From Acidimicrobiales bacterium (lineage in GTDB: Bacteria; Actinomycetota; Acidimicrobiia; Acidimicrobiales; Bog-793): a DNA stretch of 34,623 nucleotides. The position numbers and the translations under genes were made by a program. This document shows positions 27,390-34,512 of the stretch, in pieces (position 1 is the stretch's first letter; each line of letters starts with the position of its first letter). The notes beneath the pieces are model-generated. The model did no database searches. It had not been told where the DNA came from and worked only from the letters and a program-made list of their open reading frames with translations. The DNA is taken from the NCBI GenBank assembly GCA_035294085.1, contig DATGLP010000005.1:1-34623 (forward strand), written 5' to 3'.

Positions 27390-28709
27390 ATGGCCTTCCG
27401 GGACCGCAGGGACGCAGGACGCCGGCTCGCCGAGGCCCTCCGGCGCTTCGCTGGCGCCGACATCGTGGTCCTCGGTCTGCCCCGGGGCGGGGTGCCGGTC
27501 GCCTTCGAGGTGGCGCAGGCGCTCGCCGCGCCGCTCGACGTCCTCGTCGTGCGCAAGCTCGGCGTTCCGTTCCAGCCGGAGCTCGCCATGGGCGCGATCG
27601 GCGAGGGCGTGCGCGTCCTCAACGACGCGGTCCTGCGCAGCGCCGACGTGCGCGAGCCGGAGCTCGAGGCGGTGGAGCGGCGCGAGCGCGCCGAGCTGGA
27701 GCGGCGCGCCCAGCGCTACCGAGCCGGGCGGCCGCCCCTCGAGCTCGCCGGCCGCACGGTGATCGTTGTCGACGACGGGATCGCCACGGGCTCGACCGCC
27801 CGGGCTGCCTGCCAGGTGGTCCGGGCCAAGGGCGCGGCGCGCGTCGTGCTCGCGGTGCCCGTGGCGCCGAGCTCCTCGCTCGCCTCCCTCGCCGGGGAGG
27901 CCGACGAGGTCGTCTGCCTCGAGCAGCCGGCCTGGTTCTCCGCCGTCGGCGCCTACTACCGCGACTTCACCCAGGCGACCGACGAGGAGGTGGTCGGTCT
28001 CCTCGAGCAGGCGGGCCGGCTGGCGGGGGTCCCGGGGTCCGCCGGCGCGGACCCCCCGGTGCGCGACGAGGAGGTCGAGGTGCTCGCCGGCGAGACGCGC
28101 CTCGCAGGTCACCTCACCATCCCCGAGCACGTCGTCGGCACCGTCGTGTTCGCCCACGGCAGCGGCAGCAGCCGGCACAGCCCCCGCAATCGCTACGTCG
28201 CCTCGGTCCTCAACCGCTCGGGGCTCGGCACCTTGGTGTTCGACCTGCTCAGCGGGCGAGAGGAGCTGCGCCGCTCGTACGTGTTCGACGTCGAGCTCCT
28301 CGGACGGCGCCTCGGCGCGGTGACGGCGTGGCTGCGGGTGCAGCCGGGGATCGCCCTGGGCCCGGTCGGCTACTTCGGGGCGAGCACGGGAGCGGCGGCC
28401 GCCCTGTGGGCTGCCGCCGAGCCGGAGGCGCAGGTCGCCGCGGTCGTGTCCCGAGGCGGGCGTCCCGATCTCGCCGGCTCGCGCCTCGCCCTCGTCCGGG
28501 CGCCGACGCTGCTCGTCGTCGGTGGCCGGGACGCGCCGACGCTCGAGTGCAACCGCGCCGCGCAGGCGAGCCTGCGCGGCGAGAGCGAGCTCGTCGTCGT
28601 TCCCGGCGCCGGCCACCTGTTCGAGGAGCCCGGCGCGCTCGAGGAGGTCGCCCGCCTGGCGACCAGCTGGTTCCTCGTCCACTTCGCCGCACCGGCGCGC
28701 GTCTCGTGA
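27390..28709 (+). CDS. Phosphoribosyltransferase fused to alpha/beta hydrolase
   Basis: This 439-aa protein joins two domains. Residues ~1-210 form a type I phosphoribosyltransferase: FRDRRDAGRRLAEAL, VLGLPRGGVPVAFEVA, VRKLGVPFQPELAMGAIGEG and the PRPP loop VIVVDDGIATGSTA (124-137). Residues ~225-439 are a dienelactone-hydrolase-like alpha/beta hydrolase with FAHGSGSSRHSPRNR, the nucleophile GASTG (Ser332) and PGAGHLFEEPG (His about 413). The same fusion occurs in mycobacteria (Rv0571c type), where its substrate is not settled. ATG 27390 was chosen because GAGGAG lies 5 nt upstream and the protein then begins as its relatives do. It lies 71 nt after prs, so PRPP supply and use may be coupled. 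Confidence 0.92.
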   Translation: MAFRDRRDAGRRLAEALRRFAGADIVVLGLPRGGVPVAFEVAQALAAPLDVLVVRKLGVPFQPELAMGAIGEGVRVLNDAVLRSADVREPELEAVERRERAELERRAQRYRAGRPPLELAGRTVIVVDDGIATGSTARAACQVVRAKGAARVVLAVPVAPSSSLASLAGEADEVVCLEQPAWFSAVGAYYRDFTQATDEEVVGLLEQAGRLAGVPGSAGADPPVRDEEVEVLAGETRLAGHLTIPEHVVGTVVFAHGSGSSRHSPRNRYVASVLNRSGLGTLVFDLLSGREELRRSYVFDVELLGRRLGAVTAWLRVQPGIALGPVGYFGASTGAAAALWAAAEPEAQVAAVVSRGGRPDLAGSRLALVRAPTLLVVGGRDAPTLECNRAAQASLRGESELVVVPGAGHLFEEPGALEEVARLATSWFLVHFAAPARVS

Positions 28710-28747
28710 GGCTGCGCCCGGCGCCGCCCGGCGCCTGGCCACTCGCG

Positions 28748-28753
28748 TAGCAT
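28748..28753 (+). promoter_or_regulatory. -10 box (TAGCAT) for the dienelactone hydrolase gene
   Basis: TAGCAT predicts a transcript start near 28760 and a short leader with GGGGAG 6-7 nt before the GTG at 28791. The in-frame ATG at 28752 lies inside the box and is therefore not the likely start. Confidence 0.45.
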
Positions 28754-28790
28754 GCGGGTGGAACTCGCACTTCGAGCAGGGGAGCCGAGC

Positions 28791-29555
28791 GTGTGGAACA
28801 GCTTCAGGACTGACGGTCACGTCGGCGTGAGCGCCGAGATCACGACCTTCGCGGGCGGCGGCGGCGACGAGATCCACGCCTACGTCGCGCGGCCTCTGGG
28901 CGACGGGCCGTTCCCCGGGGTCGTGCTCATGCACCACCTGCCGGGGTGGGACGAGCTCTACCAGGAGTTCGCCGAGCGCCTCGCCCGTCACGGCTACGAG
29001 GTGATCTGCCCCGACCTGTACTGCCGCTACGGGCACGGCACGCCGGACGACGTGGCCGCCAAGGTTCGCAGCCAGGGCGGGGTGCACGACGACAGCGTCG
29101 TCGCCGATGCCGGTGCCGCCCTCGCCTGGCTGAAGGCACGGCCGACGTGCAGCGGGAAGGTCGGCGTCATGGGCTCGTGCTCGGGTGGCCGCCACGCGCT
29201 GCTCGTCGCCTCGCGCCTCGCCGGCTTCGACGCCGTCGTCGACCTGTGGGGCGGCAACGTCGTCATGGCGCCGGACCAGCTCACCCCGGCCCGGCCGGTG
29301 GCGCCGATCGACTACACGAAGGACCTGGCCTGCCCGCTGCTCGGGCTGTTCGGGAACGACGACCAGTCGCCCTCACCCGAGCAGGTGGACCAGCACGAGG
29401 CCGCGCTGCGCCAGCACGGGAAGCGCTACGAGTTCCACCGCTACGACGGCGCCGGCCACGGCTTCTTCTACTACCACACCCCCGCCTACCGCCCGGAGCA
29501 GGCGATGGACGGGTGGGGGAAGGTCTTCCGCTTCCTCGCCGAGAACCTCGGCTGA
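28791..29555 (+). CDS. Dienelactone hydrolase family protein
   Basis: This 254-aa alpha/beta hydrolase has the Cys-type nucleophile elbow VMGSCSGGRHALLVA (Cys130), the acid in LGLFGNDDQSPSP (Asp190 or 191) and His223 in GAGHGFFYY, the catalytic triad of dienelactone hydrolases. GVVLMHHLPGWDELYQEFAE is the oxyanion-side segment and VICPDLYCRYGHGTPDDVAA follows. The substrate is unknown. Family members open lactones in aromatic degradation, but most genomic members are unassigned. The GTG start at 28791 has a GGGGAG ribosome site. The small gene after it starts 15 nt downstream and is probably co-transcribed. Cytoplasmic, as no signal peptide is seen. Confidence 0.9.
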   Translation: MWNSFRTDGHVGVSAEITTFAGGGGDEIHAYVARPLGDGPFPGVVLMHHLPGWDELYQEFAERLARHGYEVICPDLYCRYGHGTPDDVAAKVRSQGGVHDDSVVADAGAALAWLKARPTCSGKVGVMGSCSGGRHALLVASRLAGFDAVVDLWGGNVVMAPDQLTPARPVAPIDYTKDLACPLLGLFGNDDQSPSPEQVDQHEAALRQHGKRYEFHRYDGAGHGFFYYHTPAYRPEQAMDGWGKVFRFLAENLG

Positions 29556-29570
29556 TCGGACGTCGCGGCG

Positions 29571-29837
29571 ATGTGCACGATGATCGCGATGACGACCGCC
29601 GTGAGCGGCGCGGGGAAGGGTGCGAACGGCTGGTTCCCCCTCAGCCAGGCCACGGTCGGCTACGACCACGCCACGCACGGCGCGGGCGAGCACGCCCTGC
29701 TCATCGACTTCGCCAACTACGGCCTCGGCGTCGAGGCGCGCGTCGCCGTCGAGCTCGACCTCCCCTCGGGGAAGGCGCTCCTCGACCAGCTGCGCGCCGC
29801 GATCGAGGCGGCCGAGGCGGTCGAGGCGACCTCCTGA
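29571..29837 (+). CDS. Small conserved protein, possibly DUF6295 family
   Basis: This 88-aa protein starts MCTMIAMTTAVSGAGKGANG and contains WFPLSQATVGYDHATHG, then EHALLIDFANYGLGVEARVAVEL. It resembles a small actinobacterial family of unknown function that I recall as DUF6295, marked by Met-Cys-Thr at the start, GxGKGAxGW and a YDH...EHAL...IDF pattern. The conserved Cys2, His and Asp could form a metal or catalytic site. The family tends to accompany hydrolases, and here it follows a dienelactone hydrolase by 15 nt. The family name is from memory and should be treated as tentative. Confidence 0.8.
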   Translation: MCTMIAMTTAVSGAGKGANGWFPLSQATVGYDHATHGAGEHALLIDFANYGLGVEARVAVELDLPSGKALLDQLRAAIEAAEAVEATS

Positions 29838-29887
29838 CGGGAGCGCAGGCGGCCCGCGGCGTCGAGGGGCCCGGGCCACGAGCGGTA

Positions 29888-29902
29888 CCGGGCGGGTCCC
29901 GG
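29888..29902. terminator. Weak hairpin between convergent genes
   Basis: CCGGG (29888-29892) and CCCGG (29898-29902) form a 5-bp stem with a 5-nt loop in the 70-nt gap between two convergent stops. It may act in both directions, but it is short. Confidence 0.25.
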
Positions 29903-29907
29903 CGCGC

Positions 29908-30198
29908 TCAGGCGAGGCGCTCGATGCCGGCGGCCACCTCCTCGGCGGTCATGCAGGGCAGCACCTCGACCGCCGCCCCGAGCTCGAGCCAGAACGGCTC
30001 GACGAGGCTCGGGAGGCCGGCGGCCTCCGGAGCGTCGACGACGAGGGTCATCGCCCGCCGTCCGTTGCGCGGGTAGAAGTAGGCGGCTTCGGGCTGCAGC
30101 TGGGCGAGCATCTTCTGCAGCGCCGGCGTCATGCGGCCCGATCGGATCATCTCGTTGCCCTCGGGCGTGGCGATCTCGACGTTCACGAGCACGCGCAT
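29908..30198 (-). CDS. Small conserved hypothetical protein (dabb-like fold suspected)
   Basis: This 96-aa protein begins MRVLVNVEIATPEGNEMIRS and continues with an amphipathic helix, PEAAYFYPRNGRRAMTLVVD, then LPSLVEPFWLELGAAVEVLPC and MTAEEVAAGIERL. The order strand-helix-strand-strand-helix-strand-helix resembles small ferredoxin-like alpha/beta-barrel monomers (muconolactone-isomerase or YCII-like). I recall similar actinobacterial proteins listed as hypothetical. The ATG at 30198 has GGGAG about 6 nt upstream. No function can be assigned. It is a single gene in a 232-nt flanked region with its own likely promoter. Confidence 0.82.
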   Translation of the reverse strand: MRVLVNVEIATPEGNEMIRSGRMTPALQKMLAQLQPEAAYFYPRNGRRAMTLVVDAPEAAGLPSLVEPFWLELGAAVEVLPCMTAEEVAAGIERLA

Positions 30199-30256
30199 GT
30201 GCTCTCCCTTCTCGGAAGGTAGGTCCTCCAGCGCGCCACGCCCGATCGGACGAGGG

Positions 30257-30262
30257 ATGCTA
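30257..30262 (-). promoter_or_regulatory. -10 box (TAGCAT on minus strand) for the 96-aa gene
   Basis: TAGCAT on the minus strand predicts a ~50-nt leader before ATG 30198 with a GGGAGAG ribosome site. The rest of 30199-30430 shows no further gene. Confidence 0.4.
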
Positions 30263-30394
30263 CCTGCACGCCTGCTGCACGCTGGAGCCGGTGGGCTGAA
30301 GGCCCGGGCGCGTCTTCTTCGCCCGCTCAGCGTACGCCGAAGGGTGGCGCGCGTCTAGGTGTCATGCATGCACGCGCCGTGCGACGTCTCGGTC

Positions 30395-30414
30395 GGCACC
30401 CGGCGGCGGGTGCC
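30395..30414 (-). terminator. Hairpin after the VOC gene
   Basis: GGCACCCG (30395-30402) and CGGGTGCC (30407-30414) make a perfect 8-bp stem with a 4-nt loop, 16 nt past the stop of the minus-strand VOC gene. There is no T tract. It is the strongest hairpin in this part of the window. Confidence 0.5.
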
Positions 30415-30430
30415 GCCCCGGCGGGCTCGC

Positions 30431-31201
30431 CTAGGGCGTCGCCTGGCGCAGCCTGAGCTCGGCGCCGGTGGCGTCCATCCCCGCGGCGAGCAGGCCGTAG
30501 GGGGTGGCGGACACCTCGCTCGTGAGCGCGCCGCCGAGCGCCTGCAGCTTCGTTGCGACGCGGCGCACGTCGTCGACCTCCCAGTAGATGGTCCAGCGTG
30601 CCGGCTCGCCGCTGGCGAGCACGGCCGCCGCTTCGGCGATCCCGGCGACGTCGGCGCCTCCGGAAGGGTCGCGCAACGTCGCGTACCCGCCGTCGGCGGC
30701 ACCCGCCGTCCAGCCGAACACGGCCTGGTAGAAGGCCGCTGCGGCGTCGGGGTCCCCGGAGAGCAGCTCGAACCAGCACGCGGTCCCCGGTTCGCCGGTG
30801 ACGGCGAACCCCCGGAAGCTGCCGGGCTGCCAGGCGCCGATCCTCGCGCCCTCGGGATCGGCGAGCACGGCCTGGCTGCCGAGGTCGGCGATCGCCGCCG
30901 GTGGGGCGAGGACTGCGCCGCCGCGCGCGACGGCGGTCGCGGCGGTCCTCGCGACGTCGTCGGTCGCGACGTAGAGCTTCCACGTGTCGTCGGCGTGCAC
31001 GCCGCCCGCGTCGCCCATCGCGCCCGCCACCGGCGTGCCGCGGCGCGTGAAGAAGAAGAAGTAGCCGCCGAACTGCGGGCTCGGCTCACCCGCCTGCCAG
31101 CCGAAGAGCTCGCTGTAGAAGGTGCGGCTCGACTCGACGTCGGAGGTCCACAGATCAGCCCAGCAGGGGGCCGCGTCGGGAGGGTTGGCGTGGTTCGTCA
31201 T
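30431..31201 (-). CDS. Two-domain VOC (glyoxalase/dioxygenase-like) family protein
   Basis: This 256-aa protein has two VOC domains, each with the beta-alpha-beta-beta-beta layout. The first reads CWADLWTSDVESSRTFYSELFGW and the second ACWFELLSGDPDAAAAFYQAVFGW. Each ends with an E-containing strand (GARIGAWQPG and GAELRLRQAT), but the usual metal-binding His/Glu set is incomplete, so it may be non-catalytic or bind a ligand. Similar two-domain proteins in Streptomyces and mycobacteria (CFP30B type) have no settled role, although drug-binding and hydroxylase-like functions have been suggested. ATG 31201 is well supported by GGAGGAGG 6 nt upstream. It lies 130 nt downstream of the HNH gene on the same strand. 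Confidence 0.88.
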   Translation of the reverse strand: MTNHANPPDAAPCWADLWTSDVESSRTFYSELFGWQAGEPSPQFGGYFFFFTRRGTPVAGAMGDAGGVHADDTWKLYVATDDVARTAATAVARGGAVLAPPAAIADLGSQAVLADPEGARIGAWQPGSFRGFAVTGEPGTACWFELLSGDPDAAAAFYQAVFGWTAGAADGGYATLRDPSGGADVAGIAEAAAVLASGEPARWTIYWEVDDVRRVATKLQALGGALTSEVSATPYGLLAAGMDATGAELRLRQATP

Positions 31202-31331
31202 GGGCTGCCTCCTCCAGGTAGCAGGTCCTCCGTTCCCTACCCCGCGAGCGGCGATCGCTCCCGCGAGCGCTCCGCCCACGGCTCGCGCTCGAGGAGCGAG
31301 GCCCCGTCGAAGGACGCGTTCTGCCCGGTCC

Positions 31332-32189
31332 TCACGAGGCGGCGAGGAAGCGCTGCCAGCGGACCTCGAGGAGGTCCGGGTCGGGCGCGTAGCGCAGCGT
31401 CGGGCCGTCGTGCTCGCGAAGGACGTCCGGCCGGACGCCGATGCGGTAGTCGGGCGCGATCCCGATGATGTCCGCGTCGTAGGCAGCGTGGTGGATCTTG
31501 CACATCGAGATCCCGTTCGTGACCACCGGCTCGCCCCCTGCGGCGTCGCTCAGCACGTGCGCCGCGTCGAGGAGCTGGCGATGGCGCAGCCGGCAGACGG
31601 CGCACTGGTAGGCGTAGGCGAGGAGGACGCGCTCGCGAAAGGCGCGCTGGTGCAGGCGGGCTCGAGCGAGACTCTCGGCGTAGGCGCGGACGATCTCGGG
31701 CCGCGTGTCGGCGAGCTCCCTGCGCAGCGCGAGTGCATCGTGGTCGAGAGCGACGACGAACTGCTGCTCGTTGGGCTCCTCGGCAGCGAGGTAGACGGGG
31801 AAGAGGGGCAGGTAGCGGCCAGGCGCGATGCCGTAGAACCAGATGAGTGGCAGGCCGCGGGCCATCGCGGCGCGAAGCGCGCGATTCTCCGGCTCGGCCG
31901 GGTTGGTGCCCCGCCACTTGTAGCGGCCGAAGCCGTCGGCGCCGATCGCGTCGGCGTACGGTCGTGCCGCCGGGGTCGCTGCGAAGACCGTCCGGATGCT
32001 CAGCGCGGCGTCGAGCTGGCGTGGCTTCCAGATGCCCTGCTGCGGTGCCATGAGCCGCACCGGCACGCCGTCGAAGGTGAACGCAGACAGGTCGTGCTGC
32101 GAGACGAGCGCCTCGGGGCCGAGCGCCCGCAGGAAGGAGAAGGCAGCATCGCGAAGCCGCGCATCCACGGACTCGTCGAAGCGACGCAC
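31332..32189 (-). CDS. HNH endonuclease, restriction-enzyme-like
   Basis: This 285-aa protein has an N-terminal domain (about 10-150) with VRLMAPQQGIWKPRQLDAAL, RYKWRGTNPAEPENRALR and LPLIWFYGIAPGRYLPLFPVYL, common in predicted restriction endonucleases. The C-terminal HNH nuclease has a zinc-type CAVC pair, LLDAAHVLSDA, then NGISMCKIHHAAYDADIIGI, and the His, Asn and His of the motif are present. I see no methyltransferase beside it, so it may be a solitary type IV-like or other defence nuclease. The GTG at 32189 was chosen because a TACCTT -10 box lies 8 nt upstream. A TTG at 32198 overlaps that box. Confidence 0.9.
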   Translation of the reverse strand: MRRFDESVDARLRDAAFSFLRALGPEALVSQHDLSAFTFDGVPVRLMAPQQGIWKPRQLDAALSIRTVFAATPAARPYADAIGADGFGRYKWRGTNPAEPENRALRAAMARGLPLIWFYGIAPGRYLPLFPVYLAAEEPNEQQFVVALDHDALALRRELADTRPEIVRAYAESLARARLHQRAFRERVLLAYAYQCAVCRLRHRQLLDAAHVLSDAAGGEPVVTNGISMCKIHHAAYDADIIGIAPDYRIGVRPDVLREHDGPTLRYAPDPDLLEVRWQRFLAAS

Positions 32190-32197
32190 GATGGGCA

Positions 32198-32203
32198 AAG
32201 GTA
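32198..32203 (-). promoter_or_regulatory. -10 box (TACCTT on minus strand) for the HNH gene
   Basis: TACCTT on the minus strand is 8 nt from the GTG at 32189, the same hexamer and spacing as before the cyclophilin gene. It suggests a leaderless start and argues against TTG 32198. Confidence 0.4.
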
Positions 32204-32307
32204 GTCACACCGACACGACGACCACGTCTCGACGCGAGCGCGCACGGTCCGAGCGGCGCCGGCCAGCGCAGGTCCCGTTCGAAGCGCCGGCGGTGCGGGC
32301 GCGCTGG

Positions 32308-32313
32308 TAGCGT
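32308..32313 (+). promoter_or_regulatory. -10 box (TAGCGT) for the SDR gene
   Basis: TAGCGT predicts a transcript start near 32320 with a ~48-nt leader that carries a GGGGAGG ribosome site at 32351-32357 before the ATG at 32368. Confidence 0.45.
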
Positions 32314-32367
32314 CGCCGGGGGCCTCGGCGTCGTGGTCGGCCCGGCCCGCGGGGAGGAACGGTCGCG

Positions 32368-33138
32368 ATGGCGGGCGAGTTCGAGGGCAGGGTCGTGGTC
32401 GTCACCGGCGGTGCGCAGGGCATCGGCCATGCCGTCGTGGAGGCGTTCGCCGCCGAGGGCGCGTCCGCGGTCTCGCTCGACGTGCGGGAGCCGACGGCGC
32501 CGGTTCCCGGCGCCCGCTACCTGCTCGCGGACGTCACGAAACCGGTGGACGTCGCGGACGCGTTCTCGTCGCTCGAGAGGATCGACGTGCTCGTCAACAA
32601 CGCGGGGAACCGCAGGGTGGGACTCGTCGGGGACATGAGCTTCGAGGCGTGGAGCGAGGTCCTCGCGACGCACCTCTCGGGTGCCTTCCTGTGCGACACG
32701 GAGGCGGTGCGCAGGATGCGGCGCCAGGGGGCGGGGAGCATCGTGCACGTGTCCTCGGGCGCCGCGTTCGTCGCGCTGCCGGGGCGCGCCGCCTACAGCG
32801 CGGCGAAGGCCGGCCTCCTCGCGCTCACGAGGGTCATGGCCGTGGAGCTCGCACCTGCGGGGATCCGGGTGAATGCGGTCGCCCCCGGGCACACGCTCAC
32901 GCCCGCAGCTCGCGAGGTGCTCGAGCAGGGACTGCTCGAGCCCGCCTGGATCGCCGAGCGCGTCCCGCTCGCGCGCCTCGCGAGCCCGGCGGAGATCGCC
33001 GCGGGGGTCTGCTTCCTTGCGAGCGACCGGGCGTCGTTCGTGACTGGCCAGTGCCTGCAGATCGACGGCGGCTGGACCATCCAGGGCATCGGCCACGTCC
33101 CGGGATGGCTCGCGGGGAGCGGCGAGCCGAGCGCCTGA
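32368..33138 (+). CDS. Short-chain dehydrogenase/reductase
   Basis: This 256-aa classical SDR has the NAD(P) motif TGGAQGIG (13-20), NNAG (77-80) and the catalytic Ser130, Tyr143 and Lys147 in VHVSSGAAF and AYSAAKAG. Asp38 after the second strand (SLDVRE) favours NAD over NADP. LASDRASFVTGQCLQIDGGW is the typical end. The substrate cannot be told from sequence. Members include 3-oxoacyl-ACP reductases and sugar or alcohol dehydrogenases. ATG 32368 has a GGGGAGG ribosome site. It is a single gene, and a decayed transposase follows on the opposite strand. Confidence 0.92.
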   Translation: MAGEFEGRVVVVTGGAQGIGHAVVEAFAAEGASAVSLDVREPTAPVPGARYLLADVTKPVDVADAFSSLERIDVLVNNAGNRRVGLVGDMSFEAWSEVLATHLSGAFLCDTEAVRRMRRQGAGSIVHVSSGAAFVALPGRAAYSAAKAGLLALTRVMAVELAPAGIRVNAVAPGHTLTPAAREVLEQGLLEPAWIAERVPLARLASPAEIAAGVCFLASDRASFVTGQCLQIDGGWTIQGIGHVPGWLAGSGEPSA

Positions 33139-33139
33139 G

Positions 33140-33670
33140 CGAGTCGCGAGGACGTCTGGGGCCGCCGCCAGCGACTCGCGCCGCGCCTGGTCCAGGCGGC
33201 ACGTCGTGGCGCGCAGCCCCGCCTCGCCAGCGCTCGACGTTGGAGACGTCGTCCCGGCGGCGTCGCGCACGGACACGATGGCGTCGGGGAGCACAAGGTT
33301 CGCGCCAAGGCAGGGGGCGTCTCCCGTCGGATGACGATCGAGGCCCCACCATGCCTCCTCGTGCTGGCAGCGGCGCTGGGATGGGAGCTCGCGCTTGCCG
33401 GCGAAGCGCTCGGGGTTGCGGCAAGCGGCTCGCACGCGCGGCTCGACGACGCGCGACCTCCTTGCGTGGGTGGCGGCGCACGTTGCGGACCTTGTGCGCT
33501 TCGCAGCGGGCGATCACGGGCGGTCGAGGATCGGCTGGACTGCAGGCGCAATCCCGTCTTCGATCCGTCGACGAGGAGCGTGGGCTTGGTGATCTCTCGG
33601 CGGCGCTCGACCGGGCCAGCGAGGAGGCGCGTGACCACCGTCGCGTTCTCGCTGTCGCCGTCCACTGCCC
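33140..33670 (-). pseudogene. Decayed IS256-family (mutator-type) transposase, frameshifted
   Basis: No intact gene occupies 33139-33853, but minus-strand frames carry ordered pieces of an IS256-type transposase. First is AVDGDSENATVVTRLLAGPV and its continuation to LLVDGSKTG (about 33668-33549), then IAPAVQPILDRP (33552-33517) in another frame and IARCEAHKVRNVRR (about 33514-33475) in a third. After that come PALARTLC and SNVERWRGG (about 33245-33219). Last is DQARRESLAA near 33190. The order matches the family: VIDGSKAL, QRCQVHKRRNV, LRTTNPIE, a VKRWRDG-like motif and the C-terminal helices. At least four frameshifts and a missing N-terminus show it is dead. Terminal inverted repeats were not found. 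The old insertion may have brought or flanked the toxin-antitoxin pair. Confidence 0.75.
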
Positions 33671-33840
33671 GCCGCCAAGGGGGTGCTCGGTGCCGTTGGC
33701 GGCGCTTGCCCGGCGCTCCACCGTCCGACGTGATCCGCCGCGAGAACCCGCCGCCACCGAGAGATGAGCACCGCACGCGCCCGATGACGGGAGATCGGCG
33801 GCCACGAGGTCAGCATGGAGGGGCCCAGGTCTGAATGTGC

Positions 33841-33846
33841 TACCAT
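33841..33846 (+). promoter_or_regulatory. -10 box (TACCAT) for vapB, leaderless
   Basis: TACCAT ends 7 nt before the ATG at 33854 and overlaps the operator palindrome. The same hexamer is used for pyrE. Confidence 0.5.
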
Positions 33847-33856
33847 GTAGTACATG
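33844..33856. promoter_or_regulatory. Operator palindrome over the vapB start codon
   Basis: CATGTA-G-TACATG is a perfect 13-bp palindrome that includes the antitoxin ATG (33854-33856) and half of the -10 box. Toxin-antitoxin complexes usually bind such a site to repress their own operon. Its position would block both polymerase and initiation on a leaderless mRNA. Confidence 0.6.
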
Positions 33857-34117
33857 AGGGAGGTCGGCATCCGAGCCCTCAAGCAGAACGCATCGGCCGT
33901 CGTCGCGGAGGTCGCTGCCGGCGCGACCGTGGCCATCACGGATCGAGGACGACCGGTCGCGCTGCTGGCACCGATGCCAGCCTCTCCGCTCGAGCGGCTG
34001 CTCATCGCCGGTCATGCCCGCCCCCCCCGCCGCAGCCTCGCGGACCTGCCAGCACCCGAGGGCGGACCGAGGCTGTCAGCCGAGCTGGAGTCCATGAGGG
34101 CCGTCGAGCGGTACTGA
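33854..34117 (+). CDS. vapB: Antitoxin, Phd/YefM-like (VapB)
   Basis: This 87-aa protein has the N-terminal Phd/YefM DNA-binding fold: MREVGIRALKQNASAVVAEV, then GATVAITDRGRPVALLAP. A C-terminal tail with LERLLIAGHARPPRRSLADL and LESMRAVERY wraps the toxin in relatives. It neutralises the PIN-domain toxin encoded 2 nt downstream and should repress the operon through the palindrome over its start codon. An 8-base C run at 34021-34028 sits in the tail-coding part and could slip, which would change the antitoxin end. The surrounding GC is a little lower than in the window core, consistent with a transferred module next to a dead transposase. Confidence 0.9.
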   Translation: MREVGIRALKQNASAVVAEVAAGATVAITDRGRPVALLAPMPASPLERLLIAGHARPPRRSLADLPAPEGGPRLSAELESMRAVERY

Positions 34118-34119
34118 GC

Positions 34120-34512
34120 GTGGCGCACTACCTCGACACGTCGGCTCTCGTCAAGCTGGTCGTCGCCGAAGCCGAGACGGATGCGCTGCGCTCATGGCTC
34201 ACCGAGGTCGAGCGCACCCCGGTCTCGAACGACCTCGCGCGCACAGAGCTGCTGCGCGTGGTTCGCTGCTCGGCGCCCGACCGCCTGCTCCGAGCGCGGA
34301 CGGTGCTCGACGCGATCACCTTGCTCGAGCTCACGACGTCGACGTTCGAGGAAGCCAGCCGACTCGATCCCACGATCCTGCGCACCCTCGACGCACTCCA
34401 CCTCGCGTCGGCGCTCAGCCTCGGAGACGACCTCGAGTCGATCGTTACCTACGACGACCGCCTCGCCGAAGGGGCACGAGCCAATGGCATCCAGGTCACG
34501 ACGCCCACCTGA
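34120..34512 (+). CDS. vapC: PIN-domain toxin (VapC)
   Basis: This 130-aa protein is a PIN-domain ribonuclease. The four acidic residues for Mg binding are Asp6 (YLDTSALVK), Glu43 (LARTELLRV), Asp91 (TLDALHLASAL) and Asp112/113 (VTYDDRL), all in the usual spacing. VapC toxins cut tRNA or rRNA and stop growth when the antitoxin is lost. GTG 34120 lies 2 nt after the antitoxin stop, so translation is coupled. The frame is open further upstream, but that part overlaps vapB in another frame and is not real. It completes an intact type II module. Confidence 0.92.
   Translation: MAHYLDTSALVKLVVAEAETDALRSWLTEVERTPVSNDLARTELLRVVRCSAPDRLLRARTVLDAITLLELTTSTFEEASRLDPTILRTLDALHLASALSLGDDLESIVTYDDRLAEGARANGIQVTTPT

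Noticed and set aside
28752-28790. ATG 28752 as start of the dienelactone hydrolase
   Set aside because: It lies within the likely -10 box TAGCAT, while GTG 28791 has a good ribosome site and gives a normal N-terminus.
30364-30371. CATGCATG palindrome between the 96-aa gene and the VOC gene
   Set aside because: Short self-complementary sequence with no promoter or gene start placed to use it.
34021-34028. C8 run in vapB as a phase-variation switch
   Set aside because: The frame is intact and eight C bases are not rare at this GC level. There is no evidence of length change without read data.
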